Shown: piece after piece, positions 15,719-24,524 of the stretch
Numbering within the stretch: the stretch's first letter is position 1
Layout: every line of letters starts with the position of its first letter
Source of the DNA: UBA4971 sp900019985
Lineage (GTDB): Bacteria; Bacillota; SHA-98; UBA4971
NCBI GenBank assembly: GCA_050949175.1
Contig: JBMNFG010000006.1
Location: forward strand, 30,214 to 94,213
Reading direction: 5' to 3'
DNA length: 64,000 nucleotides
Notes under the pieces: model-generated
Told to the model about the DNA's origin: nothing
The model's input: the letters and a program-made list of their open reading frames with translations, nothing else
Database searches by the model: none
Position numbers and translations under genes: made by a program

Positions 15719-17065
15719 ATGCACAGCGAACTCACAACAACCGTCCGAAAACTTCTGCTTCAAAGAGACTACCTGGGAATCAAGAGAGCCCTCGAGAGAA
15801 ATCACCCTTCAGACATTGCCAAAGTGCTTGAGGATTTACTGCCTGACGCTGCAGGGTTTGTCTTCCGTCTCCTTCCGAAGGACCTGGCGATTAAGGTTTT
15901 CGACTTCATGGATGTAGACAGTAAGCAGATGCTCCTTCGTTCGCTCAGCAGTGATATGGTAGCAACGATCTTAAATGAGATGAGTGAGGACGACAGAACA
16001 GAGCTTTTTGAAGAGCTTCCCGCAAAAGTCGTAAAGCGATACTTGTCCCTGCTGTCAGCTGATCAACGTTGTGTTGCAGACATGCTGTTGGGGTACCCGG
16101 AAGATTCCGCCGGGAGGCTGATGACGACAGCATTCGTGGATCTCAAGGAGCAGATGACTGTCGATGAAGCCTTGGAGCATGTTCGAGCTACTGCCCCTGA
16201 TAAGGAGACGATTTATCATCTTTATGTGATATCAAAGGACAGAAAGCTCATAGGGGGGCTTTCTCTAAGAGAGCTGATCCTTGCTCCGGGATCCGCTCTA
16301 ATAAAAGACATAATGAATCCTGAGATAAAGAGCGTTTTTACTGAAACAGACCAGGAAGATGTAGCCAGGATATTTGAAGATTATGACCTTATTGCTCTTC
16401 CTGTTGTCGATAAAGAAAGGCGTCTGGTTGGGATTGTTACCCACGACGACATTTTAGACATTGTTAGGGAAGAGGACACGGAGGATATCCACTTGATGGG
16501 TGGTCTAGGTGCTCCTGAGGAAACCTATTTTAACTTGACTGTGTTTGGGGATGTCAAAAGACGGGGAGGATGGCTTGCGTTACTTGTTTTGCTGTCAAGC
16601 TTATCTAGTAATATTCTGAAGGCATACTCTGCATCGTTGGAAGCAGCGATAGCATTGGCGTTTTTTATGCCTATGCTAATCGACACAGGGGGTAATGCAG
16701 GGACCCAATCATCAACTCTGATAACGCGCGGCCTTGCCACAGGTGAAATAGACAAAAGGCATGCGAGGACGATTTTGCTAAGAGAAATCACAACAGGCTT
16801 TATTCTAGGGGCAATCCTTGGGGGTTTTGCGTATTTAAGGGCTTATCTGATGCAAGGAGATACAATGATCGGATTTGCAGTCGGTATCGCTTTGTTCGTT
16901 GTGCTCTTTATCGCAAATTTAGTCGGCGCATTGTTGCCAATGCTAGCCGTGAGGTTAAAGCTTGACCCTGCAGTAATGGCCGGGCCATTCCTCACAACTA
17001 CGGTCGACGTGGTAGGTCTCATAGTCTATTTTGAAGTGGCCAAGGTGATAATGGGTTTGGGGTGA
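15719..17065 (+). CDS. mgtE: Magnesium transporter MgtE
   Basis: 448 residues, full family length. Order: N-terminal superhelical MgtE_N domain (residues ~20-130, with DDRTELFEELP), two CBS domains (~135-250, with VDEALEHVR and VVDKERRLVGIVTHDDIL) that sense intracellular Mg2+, a plug helix, and a membrane domain of five helices from ~280. The pore motif region VLLSS, DTGGNAGTQSSTL and the late DPAVMAGPFLTT are conserved. The ATG follows GAAGGGAGG. The promoter, structured leader and terminator upstream suggest that expression rises when Mg2+ is scarce (inference). Confidence 0.95.
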   Translation: MHSELTTTVRKLLLQRDYLGIKRALERNHPSDIAKVLEDLLPDAAGFVFRLLPKDLAIKVFDFMDVDSKQMLLRSLSSDMVATILNEMSEDDRTELFEELPAKVVKRYLSLLSADQRCVADMLLGYPEDSAGRLMTTAFVDLKEQMTVDEALEHVRATAPDKETIYHLYVISKDRKLIGGLSLRELILAPGSALIKDIMNPEIKSVFTETDQEDVARIFEDYDLIALPVVDKERRLVGIVTHDDILDIVREEDTEDIHLMGGLGAPEETYFNLTVFGDVKRRGGWLALLVLLSSLSSNILKAYSASLEAAIALAFFMPMLIDTGGNAGTQSSTLITRGLATGEIDKRHARTILLREITTGFILGAILGGFAYLRAYLMQGDTMIGFAVGIALFVVLFIANLVGALLPMLAVRLKLDPAVMAGPFLTTTVDVVGLIVYFEVAKVIMGLG

Positions 17066-17202
17066 CTTAGTGAACACGCCTGTTTATGTATATGGAGGGA
17101 ATACGTCAGCTTACGTGCACATAACATGTGGTAAGGAGCGGCATCTGTCAGAAATCGATGGGATGCATTTGTCATAAGAATTCGAGATGAGGTGGCGGAA
17201 GG

Positions 17203-18165
17203 TTGATAATAACCAGGCGTAAGCTTTTCATAGCATTGCTACTATTCACGTGTATTGCAGTGGGAATGGGATTCGTCTTCGGACGTAGGATAGAACAACT
17301 AAGGAGATTTCCTCCGGCTTATGAAACTGAAGAGGCCTCTACGGGTGAAGTCGCTCCTGAAATTGCTGATATACCTATTGCAGAGGAGAAGGAACCTCAA
17401 GATGTAGGGGTGGGACTTGCAGAAAAGCCTTCCGTCGATACTGAGGTTCGTGGCGAAGAGCTTGAAGAAGCCCGTGTTCCAGATGGAGCTCTTATTGAGG
17501 AGCCGGTCACTGAAAGGATTGCTGTGGTCCCGAAAGTCAAGATGCCCATCTTCTATGTTGACACTAAAGAGCCTGTTGTTGCACTGACTTTCGATATAAG
17601 CTGGGGTCAGCAGCAAGTCATGGGGGTTTTGGAGATCCTTCGCGAGAAGAACGTGAAGTCTACGTTCTTCTTATCAGGCCCCTGGGCCAAGCGGTACCCC
17701 AATTTCGTGCAGGAGATAGCCAAAGCAGGGCATGACATAGCAAGCCACGGCGATGCTCACGTAGATTTGAGCAACTACTCCAGGGAGGAGATAGAGAAAA
17801 ACATCAGTACAGCCCATAAAGATCTTGTTGATACTGCAGGCAAGGTGTCTCCGTATTTTCGCCCTCCAAACGGGGATTATGATGATGTAGTGATAGATAC
17901 GGCCAGGTCTTTGGGGTATGAGACAGTGATTTGGGCCGTAGATTCGCTGGACTGGAAGAATCCGGGGGTCGACTTTATGGTTGAACGGGTTCTCGGGCGG
18001 ACTTTTCCCGGAGCTATCGTCCTTATGCATGCCAGCGATTCCAGCCAGCAGATACAAGATGCGCTTCCTCTGATAATAGACGGATTGCGTGAAAAGGGCT
18101 ACAGGCTAGTGCCTTTATCTGAGCTTATGACCATTGGAACGCCGGTAAGGTGGGACCCTAGGTAG
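17203..18165 (+). CDS. PdaB/YlxY-like polysaccharide deacetylase-family protein
   Basis: 320 residues starting TTG (GGTGGCGGAAGG upstream). An N-terminal membrane segment (~residues 7-25) is followed by an acidic Glu/Pro-rich linker (~30-110), then a NodB domain. The first motif reads LTFDISWG: the second Asp of the usual TFDDG is Ile, as in the sporulation protein PdaB and its relatives. ASHGDAHVDLS keeps the His pair and FRPPNGDY the Arg/Pro motif. Loss of one Asp may mean altered or no deacetylase activity; PdaB-type proteins act in spore cortex maturation. Stands alone, 137 bp after mgtE. Confidence 0.85.
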   Translation: MIITRRKLFIALLLFTCIAVGMGFVFGRRIEQLRRFPPAYETEEASTGEVAPEIADIPIAEEKEPQDVGVGLAEKPSVDTEVRGEELEEARVPDGALIEEPVTERIAVVPKVKMPIFYVDTKEPVVALTFDISWGQQQVMGVLEILREKNVKSTFFLSGPWAKRYPNFVQEIAKAGHDIASHGDAHVDLSNYSREEIEKNISTAHKDLVDTAGKVSPYFRPPNGDYDDVVIDTARSLGYETVIWAVDSLDWKNPGVDFMVERVLGRTFPGAIVLMHASDSSQQIQDALPLIIDGLREKGYRLVPLSELMTIGTPVRWDPR

Positions 18166-18213
18166 CAGCTGAGCACGCGCAGTATGGTCTTGTCTATGTT
18201 GCCTGCTCATGTT

Positions 18214-18576
18214 TCAGTGCTGGATGTAACGGCATAGAAGCCCTATATGGCTTTTTGCAGCTGTTTCTTCAGGAGACGTTATGATCTTGTCCAGCCTGAA
18301 GTCGAATCTCCTGAAGCCTTTCGAAATGACAATGTTTTCAATGGTGGCTTCTGCGATTCTCTCCGGACGTTGCCCACCTACATATACTATTTCAGCTTTA
18401 GTTCCGGGCTTGATTTCACCGTTGTTTACGTCAACGAGGACTTCATAGGAGATCTCATTGGGCCTGTAGGCGAGATGGTACATGCTTCCTGCGCCAAGGG
18501 CTCGTATGTTGTCTACGGTCCATTGGATTTTGACAGCCATCTGAAGTACCTTTTCCTCTCGCTCTTTATGCTCCAC
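18214..18576 (-). CDS. Hypothetical protein, 120 residues
   Basis: I do not recognise the family. The GTG at 18576 has GAGGG at ribosome-site distance; an internal ATG at residue 13 preceded by AGGAAAAGG is an alternative. The sequence is soluble, beta-rich in appearance (alternating hydrophobics, KPGTKAEIVYVGG), with no cysteine motif, signal or membrane segment. No homologous neighbour. Its coding character is supported by balanced composition and by the absence of a gene on the opposite strand. Confidence 0.55.
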   Translation of the reverse strand: MEHKEREEKVLQMAVKIQWTVDNIRALGAGSMYHLAYRPNEISYEVLVDVNNGEIKPGTKAEIVYVGGQRPERIAEATIENIVISKGFRRFDFRLDKIITSPEETAAKSHIGLLCRYIQH

Positions 18577-18687
18577 TTCCTATCCCTCGTATTCCAAGAG
18601 GCATCTCCCCATTGTGCAGCCTAGCAATGGGTCTCCCAAAGAGAGTATGTCTGCAATTGCCGGTGACAAGACTTGGTACATAGCGTT

Positions 18688-18707
18688 TCCCATATCACGA
18701 TATGGGA
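18688..18707. promoter_or_regulatory. Perfect palindrome upstream of the GntR-TAXI regulator
   Basis: TCCCATATCACGATATGGGA has two 9-base arms that are perfect inverted repeats around a 2-base centre. It lies ~140 bp before the regulator start in a noncoding gap (18577-18844). Size and symmetry fit a dimeric GntR-type operator. The link to this regulator is inference. Confidence 0.45.
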
Positions 18708-18844
18708 TTTCCTTTGTGTTTGTGAGAGATCACAACTCTTTCCTAGGAAAAGTACCATTGACATTTACTGATCAAGGTGATATAAAGGATACAGACATCT
18801 AATCACTTTTGGAGTCATCAGATGTCTTGTTAACGGGGGTTGTT

Positions 18845-19948
18845 ATGTTGAGTAACCAACCCAGGAAGACCGCAGCAACAGTGATTGCTGGGAAGATTCA
18901 ATCGTATATTCGAGAAAACGACCTAGGCGCAGGCAGCAAGCTACCGTCCATAGACGGGCTGTCTGAAATGTTTTCCGTATCCAAGGCGACAGTTCGAGAG
19001 GCTTTGCAGCAACTGGTAGCTGTCGGCATTATCGATATTCAACAGGGCAGCGGTACATATGTAACCGATTCCGCAGCAACCAATCTACACCGAACTCAAT
19101 CCTGGCTTACATTTTGCAGCAATATGACTCCGGGAGAGATCAAAGAGGCCCGCATCATAGTGGAAGGAACGCTAATAGAGTTAGCTGCCGGCCGGATCTC
19201 ATTGGCCGAGATAAGAGGCTTGCGCGATTTGCTGAAGGGGATGGAAGCAAGCTTTAACAGGGCTGACTACGAAAGGTTTCTTGTTTTAGCGGAGCAATTC
19301 TGCCAGTGCATAGGCAAGGCTTCGGGAAATCGAATCCTTGCCGAACTGGTCACGGGTCTACGGAAATCTCCTACATTTGAAGTAGAAACCAAAGGGATAA
19401 GAGAGTTATGTGCTCACACCTTAAGGTATTATGAAGGAATCCACAATGCCTTTGTTTCCCGCGATACCGGCGCTGCGAGAAGGCTGGTTATTGAGTACAA
19501 CAACGAATTGGAGCAACTTGAACCCCAGAGAGACGTTGTGATCTATTACGATGTTTTAGGAACGGGCTCTTTGGGAGGAACCTTTTACACCCTTGGGCAA
19601 GGTATCGCTAAGCTTGTCGGCGATCATACCGAGATCAGCCTGGACATAAACGTGACAGGCGGCGGTATTGAAAACGTAAAGCTCGCTCAGGATCGGCGTA
19701 TCGCCATCGGAATAACCCAGGCTGACGTAGCCCATGACGCTTATCACGGCGTGGGAAAGTTCGATTTTCCCCACAGGAATCTGCGTGTTATAGGGTGCTT
19801 GCCGGGATTGGAACTTCAAATTTCTACATTAGCTTCATCGGGAATAGAGGGGTCTGTCAGAGCTCCGCGGCAGGAGGATTGCAGTGGGGGCCTATGGAGG
19901 TGCCACTGTGGATGTTGCCCGATCTGTCCTCGAGTATTCCGGGCTTAA
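18845..19948 (+). CDS. GntR/FadR-type regulator fused to TAXI ligand-binding domain, 5' part (frameshifted)
   Basis: The first ~70 residues are a GntR winged helix (SKLPSIDGLSEMFSVSKATVREALQ...), followed by a helical FCD-like effector region to ~residue 220. From there the protein turns into a TAXI-type solute-binding fold: GTGSLGGTFYTLGQGIA matches the TAXI signature, and VTGGGIENVKLAQDRRIAIGITQADVAHDAY continues it. The frame is lost at ~19848-19852: removing one G from the GGGG run gives SGIEGLSELRGRRIAVG, joining smoothly to the downstream frame. After that point the listed frame is nonsense to its stop at 19948. The full product would be ~525 residues (18845-20423). The ATG at 18845 follows an A(G)5 stretch. 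Confidence 0.75.
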   Translation: MLSNQPRKTAATVIAGKIQSYIRENDLGAGSKLPSIDGLSEMFSVSKATVREALQQLVAVGIIDIQQGSGTYVTDSAATNLHRTQSWLTFCSNMTPGEIKEARIIVEGTLIELAAGRISLAEIRGLRDLLKGMEASFNRADYERFLVLAEQFCQCIGKASGNRILAELVTGLRKSPTFEVETKGIRELCAHTLRYYEGIHNAFVSRDTGAARRLVIEYNNELEQLEPQRDVVIYYDVLGTGSLGGTFYTLGQGIAKLVGDHTEISLDINVTGGGIENVKLAQDRRIAIGITQADVAHDAYHGVGKFDFPHRNLRVIGCLPGLELQISTLASSGIEGSVRAPRQEDCSGGLWRCHCGCCPICPRVFRA

Positions 19949-20423
19949 GTGGGAAAGGGATTATGATCCGAAGATTGTCGCTTTTTCAACTGCAGTTGAC
20001 ATGCTGCGTAATGGGCTTGTGGATGCAGTCTTTTATCTCTCCATCGGTCAAAGCCCTGCGTTGCTTGATTTAGCGTTGGAACAACAGATTAGGCTTATAG
20101 GCTTAGATAGTTCCCTCATAGCTTCATTGGAATCCAGCAACTCCTACTGGTACAAGACGACTATTGAAGCCAATACTTACCCACACCAGAATAGGCCTGT
20201 AGAAACAATAGGTATTCCCACCATTTTGGTGACACATAAAGACTTGCCTGAATCAGATGTTTACTCGATAGCCTCTTCAGTTTTCACTCATACAGAGGAG
20301 ATCGAGCGTTTGGTATGGCCTCCCCGTCCTTTCAGCTTGCACTATGAGATAAGAAAAGTGGGAGTCCCATACCATCCTGGTGCAGTTGAGTTCTTTTCCG
20401 AATACAAAATTGCTGTGGAATGA
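19884..20423 (+). CDS. GntR-TAXI fusion regulator, 3' part (second half of TAXI domain)
   Basis: Continuation of the preceding gene in the +1 frame. The first residues (VGAYGGATVDVARSVLEYSGL) are the TAXI hinge and second lobe, and the end (VPYHPGAVEFFSEYKI) is the C-terminal TAXI signature; compare PLHPGAEKYFKEKG in the true secreted TAXI protein at 27917. There is no signal peptide and no good ribosome site at the GTG 19884, so it is not an independent gene. As part of the fusion it would sense a small ligand in the cytoplasm. Either a real frameshift mutation or a one-base sequence error separates the two parts. Confidence 0.7.
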   Translation: MGAYGGATVDVARSVLEYSGLKWERDYDPKIVAFSTAVDMLRNGLVDAVFYLSIGQSPALLDLALEQQIRLIGLDSSLIASLESSNSYWYKTTIEANTYPHQNRPVETIGIPTILVTHKDLPESDVYSIASSVFTHTEEIERLVWPPRPFSLHYEIRKVGVPYHPGAVEFFSEYKIAVE

Positions 20424-20438
20424 AATGAGGTATATGCA

Positions 20439-21257
20439 TTGAACTTTGGGATGTCAACAAACTGCTTTAGAGGATGTTCAGCACAGGATTTAGCAAGGAT
20501 TTGTCAAGGAGCCGGGATACCGTCACTGGAGATATGGGATGATGATGGCTATTTTGTGGAGACTACACTGTCTTCTGAAGAACTTGCCCGTATATTCAGA
20601 GATGCAGGATTGAGCATATCTTCTGTCCATACTCCTTTCAGCAATTGGTCAGAGCTGGCCCTGGACACATATTTCGACAGGTTCAAGCAATCGTGTGAAA
20701 AGGCGTGTGTGTTTAATGCCAGGTACATAGTGATTCATCCTATAGCATTTTCGTCTGAACGAAAGCTTGACAGAGTCAGTGTGCATACTTCGATGCCCAG
20801 ATCACTGGAGGTTTGGCGCGGTTTAGCAGAGATTGCTCTGGAGTTTGGGCTTGAAGCTGCCTTTGAAAACCTTCCCCGAGGGGCTCTATGGCCTTCCGGA
20901 TGTTCATTAGAGACGGTTGCGGAAATCGTTCAAGGGATAGATCTGGAAAATGTCGGGGTATGTGTGGATTTCTCACACTGCTTCGCACTGGGGGATGATA
21001 TTGTCGCCGGCTTGCGGAAGCATAATTTCTTACGCATCATCGGCATACATGCTTCAGACGGAATCTATGCAGACTTAGCGGATCAGCATTTGATTCCGGG
21101 AGAAGGAGAGCTGGATTGGGTCGATGCTTTTCGCGCACTTCGGGAGAATGGTTTCGCCGGTGATATTGTACTTGAAGCTAAAGGCTTGTCAGATGAGCCT
21201 ACGGAACTTCAGGGAGTATTCAGATTCATTATAGATGCACGGAACAGTTCGACATGA
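20439..21257 (+). CDS. Sugar phosphate isomerase/epimerase (xylose isomerase-like TIM barrel)
   Basis: 272 residues, AP_endonuc_2/xylose-isomerase-like barrel. Metal-site candidates in order are Glu in AAFENLPRG, Asp/His in CVDFSHC, His in IIGIHASD and Glu in IVLEAKG, at the usual strand ends. The TTG at 20439 is 15 bp after the regulator stop with GAGG upstream. It probably acts on a sugar acid, inositol-type or keto-sugar compound imported by the TRAP transporter that follows; the exact substrate is unknown. Confidence 0.8.
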   Translation: MNFGMSTNCFRGCSAQDLARICQGAGIPSLEIWDDDGYFVETTLSSEELARIFRDAGLSISSVHTPFSNWSELALDTYFDRFKQSCEKACVFNARYIVIHPIAFSSERKLDRVSVHTSMPRSLEVWRGLAEIALEFGLEAAFENLPRGALWPSGCSLETVAEIVQGIDLENVGVCVDFSHCFALGDDIVAGLRKHNFLRIIGIHASDGIYADLADQHLIPGEGELDWVDAFRALRENGFAGDIVLEAKGLSDEPTELQGVFRFIIDARNSST

Positions 21258-21367
21258 ACCTTGAAGGGGGGCTGGTAAGCAATTAGGAGAAAGGTTAACA
21301 GTAGGCGTTTGATTTACTGCGAAGTCTCGTTGTTATACGGGAACTATGAGCAAAAGGAGGAACTAAT

Positions 21368-22357
21368 ATGAGAATCAAACTCAGTTCCATGATTGCTTTG
21401 GTCTTAACAGTAGCTATGCTTTTGGTGTCCAGTGTAGGTTTTGCAGCCAATGACAAAATCGTACTTAAGTTCGGTCATGTGCAACCGACTACGCACGCGT
21501 ATCACCTAATGGCAGTTAAGTTTAAAGAGGAAGTTGAAAAACGTGCACCCAATGTTGAAGTGCAGATATTCCCAGCCAGTCAGTTAGGTAATGAACGAGA
21601 TTTAGTCGAAGGGCTTCAAATCGGTACGGTAGATATTTCAACGATTACATCAGCAATCACAGCAAACTTTGTACCCGGTTTTAAGGTATTCAGCCTGCCT
21701 TTCTTGTTCAGGGATTTCGATCACATGTTCACGGTAATGGACAGCGAGTTGGGAGATGAATTGGCAGCTGAGATGGAAAAGAAAGGCCTAATAAAACTGG
21801 GATTCGTCAGCGGTGGCTCGCGTAGCGTTTATTCGAGAATGCCCATTGAGACCCTTGATGATCTTAAGGGCAAGAAGATCCGTGTTATGGAGGACCCAAT
21901 CTACGTCGATACGTGGAATGCGCTAGGCGCATTGGCCACTCCTATGGTTTGGGGAGACGTATATCTCGCGCTCCAGCAGGGTATTATCGACGGCGCCGAA
22001 GGAGCAATGATCAGCTACGATTCCATGGCTTTTTACGGCCCGTCACCTTACGTTAATGAAATCGAGTATATTTTCAGCTGGCACAATTTCATGATGTCGA
22101 AGCGAACATGGGACAAGCTTCCTGAAGACATCCGCGAGGTGATCCTGGAAGCCGGACGTGTGGCGCAGGAGTACGAGCGTGAATACGTAAAGAGCTTTGA
22201 GAAGGATCTCATGGAGAAACTACAGCGGGAGAATGGCGTCACCGTGTTTAGAGCTCCTGACATTGACAAGTGGCGTGCTGCAGTAAGGCCCATTTATGAG
22301 GAGCGGGCAGACGATGTTGGTGGTATGGAGCTAATCGAGAGAATTCTCAACATGTAG
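21368..22357 (+). CDS. TRAP transporter substrate-binding protein, DctP family
   Basis: 329 residues with a cleavable signal peptide (~first 26 residues, ending SVGFAA). The mature protein has the DctP fold: LKFGHVQPTTHAYH, ASQLGNERDLVEGLQIGTVDIS, and the substrate-carboxylate Arg in KKIRVMEDPIYVDTWNALGA. ALQQGIIDGAEG is the family signature near residue 200. AAAGGAGG precedes the ATG. It binds an organic acid outside the membrane and delivers it to DctQ/DctM encoded next. Together with the TIM-barrel enzyme this suggests a sugar acid, but that is inference. Confidence 0.93.
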   Translation: MRIKLSSMIALVLTVAMLLVSSVGFAANDKIVLKFGHVQPTTHAYHLMAVKFKEEVEKRAPNVEVQIFPASQLGNERDLVEGLQIGTVDISTITSAITANFVPGFKVFSLPFLFRDFDHMFTVMDSELGDELAAEMEKKGLIKLGFVSGGSRSVYSRMPIETLDDLKGKKIRVMEDPIYVDTWNALGALATPMVWGDVYLALQQGIIDGAEGAMISYDSMAFYGPSPYVNEIEYIFSWHNFMMSKRTWDKLPEDIREVILEAGRVAQEYEREYVKSFEKDLMEKLQRENGVTVFRAPDIDKWRAAVRPIYEERADDVGGMELIERILNM

Positions 22358-22376
22358 TGATGGCGGTCTGAAATGT

Positions 22377-22922
22377 ATGACGACTTGGGAGGGGGCATCC
22401 CCTCCCACTTTCTCAGAAAGTGTGGTGAGTTTTGTGAGCACATTGGAAAATGCAAAAAACATTATAGTCAAATGTGTGCTTGCCATTGCCGGCATTTTTA
22501 TGGCTGTCCTATTGACAAGCGTTTTCATGCAGGTTGTGTTCAGATATGTCTTGCGACGACCTCTTAGCTGGTCAGAAGAACTGGCAAGATATACTTTTGT
22601 TTGGATTTCGCTGCTTGGGGCAGCTGCTGTAATTCCGAAAAGCTTAACTCAGGGCATTGATCTTTTGGTCAAACAATTGCCGGAATCAGTGCAAATGGTT
22701 GTCGGTGTTATAACCAGGCTATTGATGGCTGTCTTTTGTGCAATACTGGCGTTTAAGGGGTATGAGCTGACAGGAATCGTGCATATGCAGACATCTGCAG
22801 CTATGAGCTTGCCTATGAGTTATGTATATTTTGCAGTGCCGGTATCAGCGGTTTTAATGATTGTGATTCTGTTCTTGGATTCTGTCATAACTTACAGGAA
22901 TGCTTCCAGCCAGAATCTGTGA
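22377..22922 (+). CDS. TRAP transporter small membrane subunit, DctQ family
   Basis: 181 residues, four predicted membrane segments. The family motif lies in the second-helix region: FRYVLRRPLSWSEELARYTFVWISLLGAA. The ATG at 22377 is 19 bp after dctP; a tail of ~25 residues precedes the first helix. It pairs with DctM; the stop overlaps the longest possible reading of dctM, indicating translational coupling. Confidence 0.9.
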   Translation: MTTWEGASPPTFSESVVSFVSTLENAKNIIVKCVLAIAGIFMAVLLTSVFMQVVFRYVLRRPLSWSEELARYTFVWISLLGAAAVIPKSLTQGIDLLVKQLPESVQMVVGVITRLLMAVFCAILAFKGYELTGIVHMQTSAAMSLPMSYVYFAVPVSAVLMIVILFLDSVITYRNASSQNL

Positions 22923-22938
22923 AAGGAGTTTACCCGGA

Positions 22939-24225
22939 ATGCAATTGTCTAGCATAACAGTTTTATTCGGTTCATTCTTCATACTGTTGCTATTGAACAT
23001 ACCGGTCCCGTACGTTCTTGGACTTAGTTCAGTGATAACGCTTCTGTGGCGGGGAGGACTCGACTTGATGTTGATTCCTCAGAGAATCGTTCCTGCTATA
23101 GACTCGTTTGCGCTTCTAGCCATCCCTCTGTATATCTTGGCAGGAGAGGTCATCGGGTATGGGTCCGGTAAACGGTTGATTCGTTTTGCGGATGAATTGA
23201 TCGGGCATATTACAGGTGGATTGGCTCACGCCAATATCTTGGCAAGTGTGTTCTTCGGAGGGATTTCAGGATCCGCTTCAGCGGACACAGCAGCGATCGG
23301 CTCGATAATGATTCCGCAGATGGAGGAGGCGGGTTATGACAGAGCCTTTGCAACTGCTGTGACAATCACCTCTTCACCTCTGGCGACGATAATTCCGCCC
23401 AGTATTACTATGGTCCTTTATTCATGGATGACCGGTGTTCCGGTTTCAGAAGTGTTTGTTGCAGGGTTCATTCCAGGCCTTCTCATGGCATTCGGCTTGA
23501 TGGTTATTTCTTATTGGGCTTCAAAGAAATATGGATACGGATACAGACGAAGGTTTGATTTCCGCAGGCTCGTCAAAACGTTTGTTGAATCTATCCCTGC
23601 CCTCGTCATGCCCCTTATTATTCTCGGTGGCATTTTTTCAGGGATCTTTACTGCCACAGAAGCCGGAGCGGTTGCTGTTGTCTATGGCCTCATCATTGGG
23701 CTGTTTGTTTATAAAGAAATAAAGCTCAGTGATTTGCCGCGCATTTTCATGAATACCTGTGCCACGACAGGTGGAGTAATGCTACTGCTGTCATTAACAG
23801 CAGCCTTTGGATGGGTAATGACTGCAGAGCAGATTCCTTTGCAGCTAACACAGTTCTTCATGTCTTTCACACCTAATGGTACAGTATTCTTGTTGGTGGT
23901 CATTGTAATAGCATTGATTGTCGGATGCTTCCTTACGCCCACTGCTGCTTTGGCAATTATGGTGCCGATTCTGACTCCGATTGCTCAGGGTTTCGGCATA
24001 AATCTCCTCCACTTTGGTTTGGTACTATTACCTGCGCTGTCCCTTGGACACTTTACACCACCGGTTGGCCTGTGTTTATACATCGGTTCAAGCATCAGCG
24101 GTATTCCTATAGCTAAGCTTACCAGGCCGGTGCTGCCGTTCCTATTGGCAATGGTTACGGTATGTGTGTTGTTGGCGGTTTTCCCGCAGATATCGCTATT
24201 CTTGCCTCGGTTGTTCTTTGGATAG
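22939..24225 (+). CDS. TRAP transporter large permease, DctM family
   Basis: 428 residues from the ATG at 22939, chosen for GAAAGGAG upstream; a start at 22900 would overlap dctQ. About 12 membrane helices with family motifs GGISGSASADTAAIGSIMIP, PPSITMVLYSW and the second-half GHFTPPVGLCLYIGSSI. It is the Na+-coupled channel-forming subunit. Ends the operon that starts with the GntR-TAXI regulator. Confidence 0.93.
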   Translation: MQLSSITVLFGSFFILLLLNIPVPYVLGLSSVITLLWRGGLDLMLIPQRIVPAIDSFALLAIPLYILAGEVIGYGSGKRLIRFADELIGHITGGLAHANILASVFFGGISGSASADTAAIGSIMIPQMEEAGYDRAFATAVTITSSPLATIIPPSITMVLYSWMTGVPVSEVFVAGFIPGLLMAFGLMVISYWASKKYGYGYRRRFDFRRLVKTFVESIPALVMPLIILGGIFSGIFTATEAGAVAVVYGLIIGLFVYKEIKLSDLPRIFMNTCATTGGVMLLLSLTAAFGWVMTAEQIPLQLTQFFMSFTPNGTVFLLVVIVIALIVGCFLTPTAALAIMVPILTPIAQGFGINLLHFGLVLLPALSLGHFTPPVGLCLYIGSSISGIPIAKLTRPVLPFLLAMVTVCVLLAVFPQISLFLPRLFFG

Positions 24226-24352
24226 TGCATTTGGAATCGCTATGATGCCTTAGGTTTTGCGTGGCGCACCTTAGTTGTACACAGGTTTACCCGGGTTAAA
24301 CTTGTACTCACGGATTGTGTGTTTGATACTATAGCTCATCCCCAACTTTGTT

Positions 24353-24390
24353 GCCCCGGAAAAAAGGATTATCCGGGGCTGAGTTTTATT
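24353..24390 (+). terminator. Intrinsic terminator downstream of dctM
   Basis: GCCCCGGA (24353-24360), 11-base loop, TCCGGGGC (24372-24379), then TGAGTTTTATT. Perfect 8-bp stem. The remaining gap up to 24525 also contains an imperfect inverted repeat near 24280-24310 (GTACA...TTGTAC). Confidence 0.75.
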
Positions 24391-24524
24391 GTTCGCTCGG
24401 ATGTTGTCCAGTGATTATCCAGCTTGAAGCGGACGTGGCAACGTACTGCAAAGATATGTTATGATACTTATATAGTCTGTGTGAGCTTTGGCTGTCCGGG
24501 AAGAGCTGAAGGAAACCGGAGATC

